Source: Dendrophyllia cribrosa
Lineage: Eukaryota; Cnidaria; Anthozoa; Scleractinia; Dendrophylliidae
DNA: 64,000 nt
Assembly: GCA_024195265.1 (NCBI GenBank)
Contig: JAJLRJ010000003.1
Location: forward strand, 55,039,284-55,103,283
Direction: 5' to 3'
Below the pieces are notes generated by a model that searched no databases, was not told where the DNA came from, and saw only the letters and a program-made list of their open reading frames with translations. The stretch's first letter is position 1. Every line of letters begins with the position of its first letter. Positions 63,851-64,000 of this stretch are shown here, one piece after another. The position numbers and the translations under genes were made by a program.

Positions 63851-64000
63851 TTAAATTTTAGGATTTGAAAGAAGACAATAAATTACACCACTTATTTGAC
63901 CCATTATTGGAGATCTTTTTAATTTCTTCGGCATTGAAAGGAAGCAATATGTGTATCCAGGCCCCTTTTCATAGTCATTGTAAAATCTTCCAAATGCATC
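63851..64000 (-). CDS. 3' end of a gene cut by the window edge
   Basis: Open on the minus strand from the window end to TAA at 63851-63853, about 49 codons (FGRFYNDYEKGPGYTYCFLS ... SGVIYCLLSNP). It ends 28 bp upstream of the membrane-protein ATG. By analogy with Polinton 1 it would be the C-terminus of a fibre-type protein, but I see no sequence support for that. Confidence 0.45.
   Translation of the reverse strand, partial: DAFGRFYNDYEKGPGYTYCFLSMPKKLKRSPIMGQISGVIYCLLSNPKI

Overview
The window is nuclear DNA of a metazoan, most likely an anthozoan cnidarian such as a stony coral. The evidence is AT-rich DNA dense in small inverted-repeat transposons, intron-rich lipoxygenase genes, SAM-domain and OTU gene families of a kind I associate with coral genomes, and a Maverick/Polinton. 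The taxon is inferred from gene content only.

Host backbone (about 2.0-44.1 kb). Two 12-exon lipoxygenase genes lie tail to tail: LOX-1 on + (8517-24281) and LOX-2 on - (43284-29860). They are the arms of a diverged inverted duplication whose similarity runs from about 2.03-25.1 kb and 44.1-28.2 kb, around a 3 kb spacer. All 12 exons have identical lengths in the two copies and both reading frames are open (634 residues each). The proteins start with a signal peptide, lack a PLAT domain and keep the two-histidine, His-X3-Asn iron-ligand pattern, so they look like secreted lipoxygenases. Their last residues are Val and Thr, where most lipoxygenases have Ile.

Transposons. The arms differ mainly by later insertions, and one arm often shows the empty site for an insertion in the other. 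These include a 1.7 kb TTAA palindrome, an OTU-protease element, a 1.38 kb element with TAA target duplications carrying an acidic-tailed gene, several TTAA MITEs, a TA MITE, a palindrome between direct repeats and a tandem array of tRNA-like half units. The first 1.9 kb is a foldback element with 21-bp minisatellite arms around exons of a SAM-domain gene.

Polinton 1 (44170-60638). This 16.5 kb element has a perfect 6-bp target duplication (AACTTT) and terminal inverted repeats of about 468 and 407 bp. It encodes a zinc-ribbon/PLA2-like/integrase-chromodomain protein, adenain-type protease, a minor capsid or core protein, double-jelly-roll major capsid protein, an amphipathic small protein, penton-like protein, a coiled-coil protein, FtsK/HerA packaging ATPase, a phage-tail-fibre-like protein, a membrane protein, a minus-strand cluster of small genes and SAP-PolB. 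Nearly every long gene carries one or more frameshifts or a nonsense codon, so this copy is a decayed provirus, unless some breaks are base-calling errors.

Second virus-like element (about 61.5 kb to window end). Two near-perfect hairpins precede very AT-rich, intact genes: an unknown 126-aa protein, a zinc-ribbon protein resembling VLTF3-like late transcription factors, a membrane protein clearly homologous to that of Polinton 1, and a gene cut by the window edge. This looks like the start of a different and less decayed Polinton-type element.
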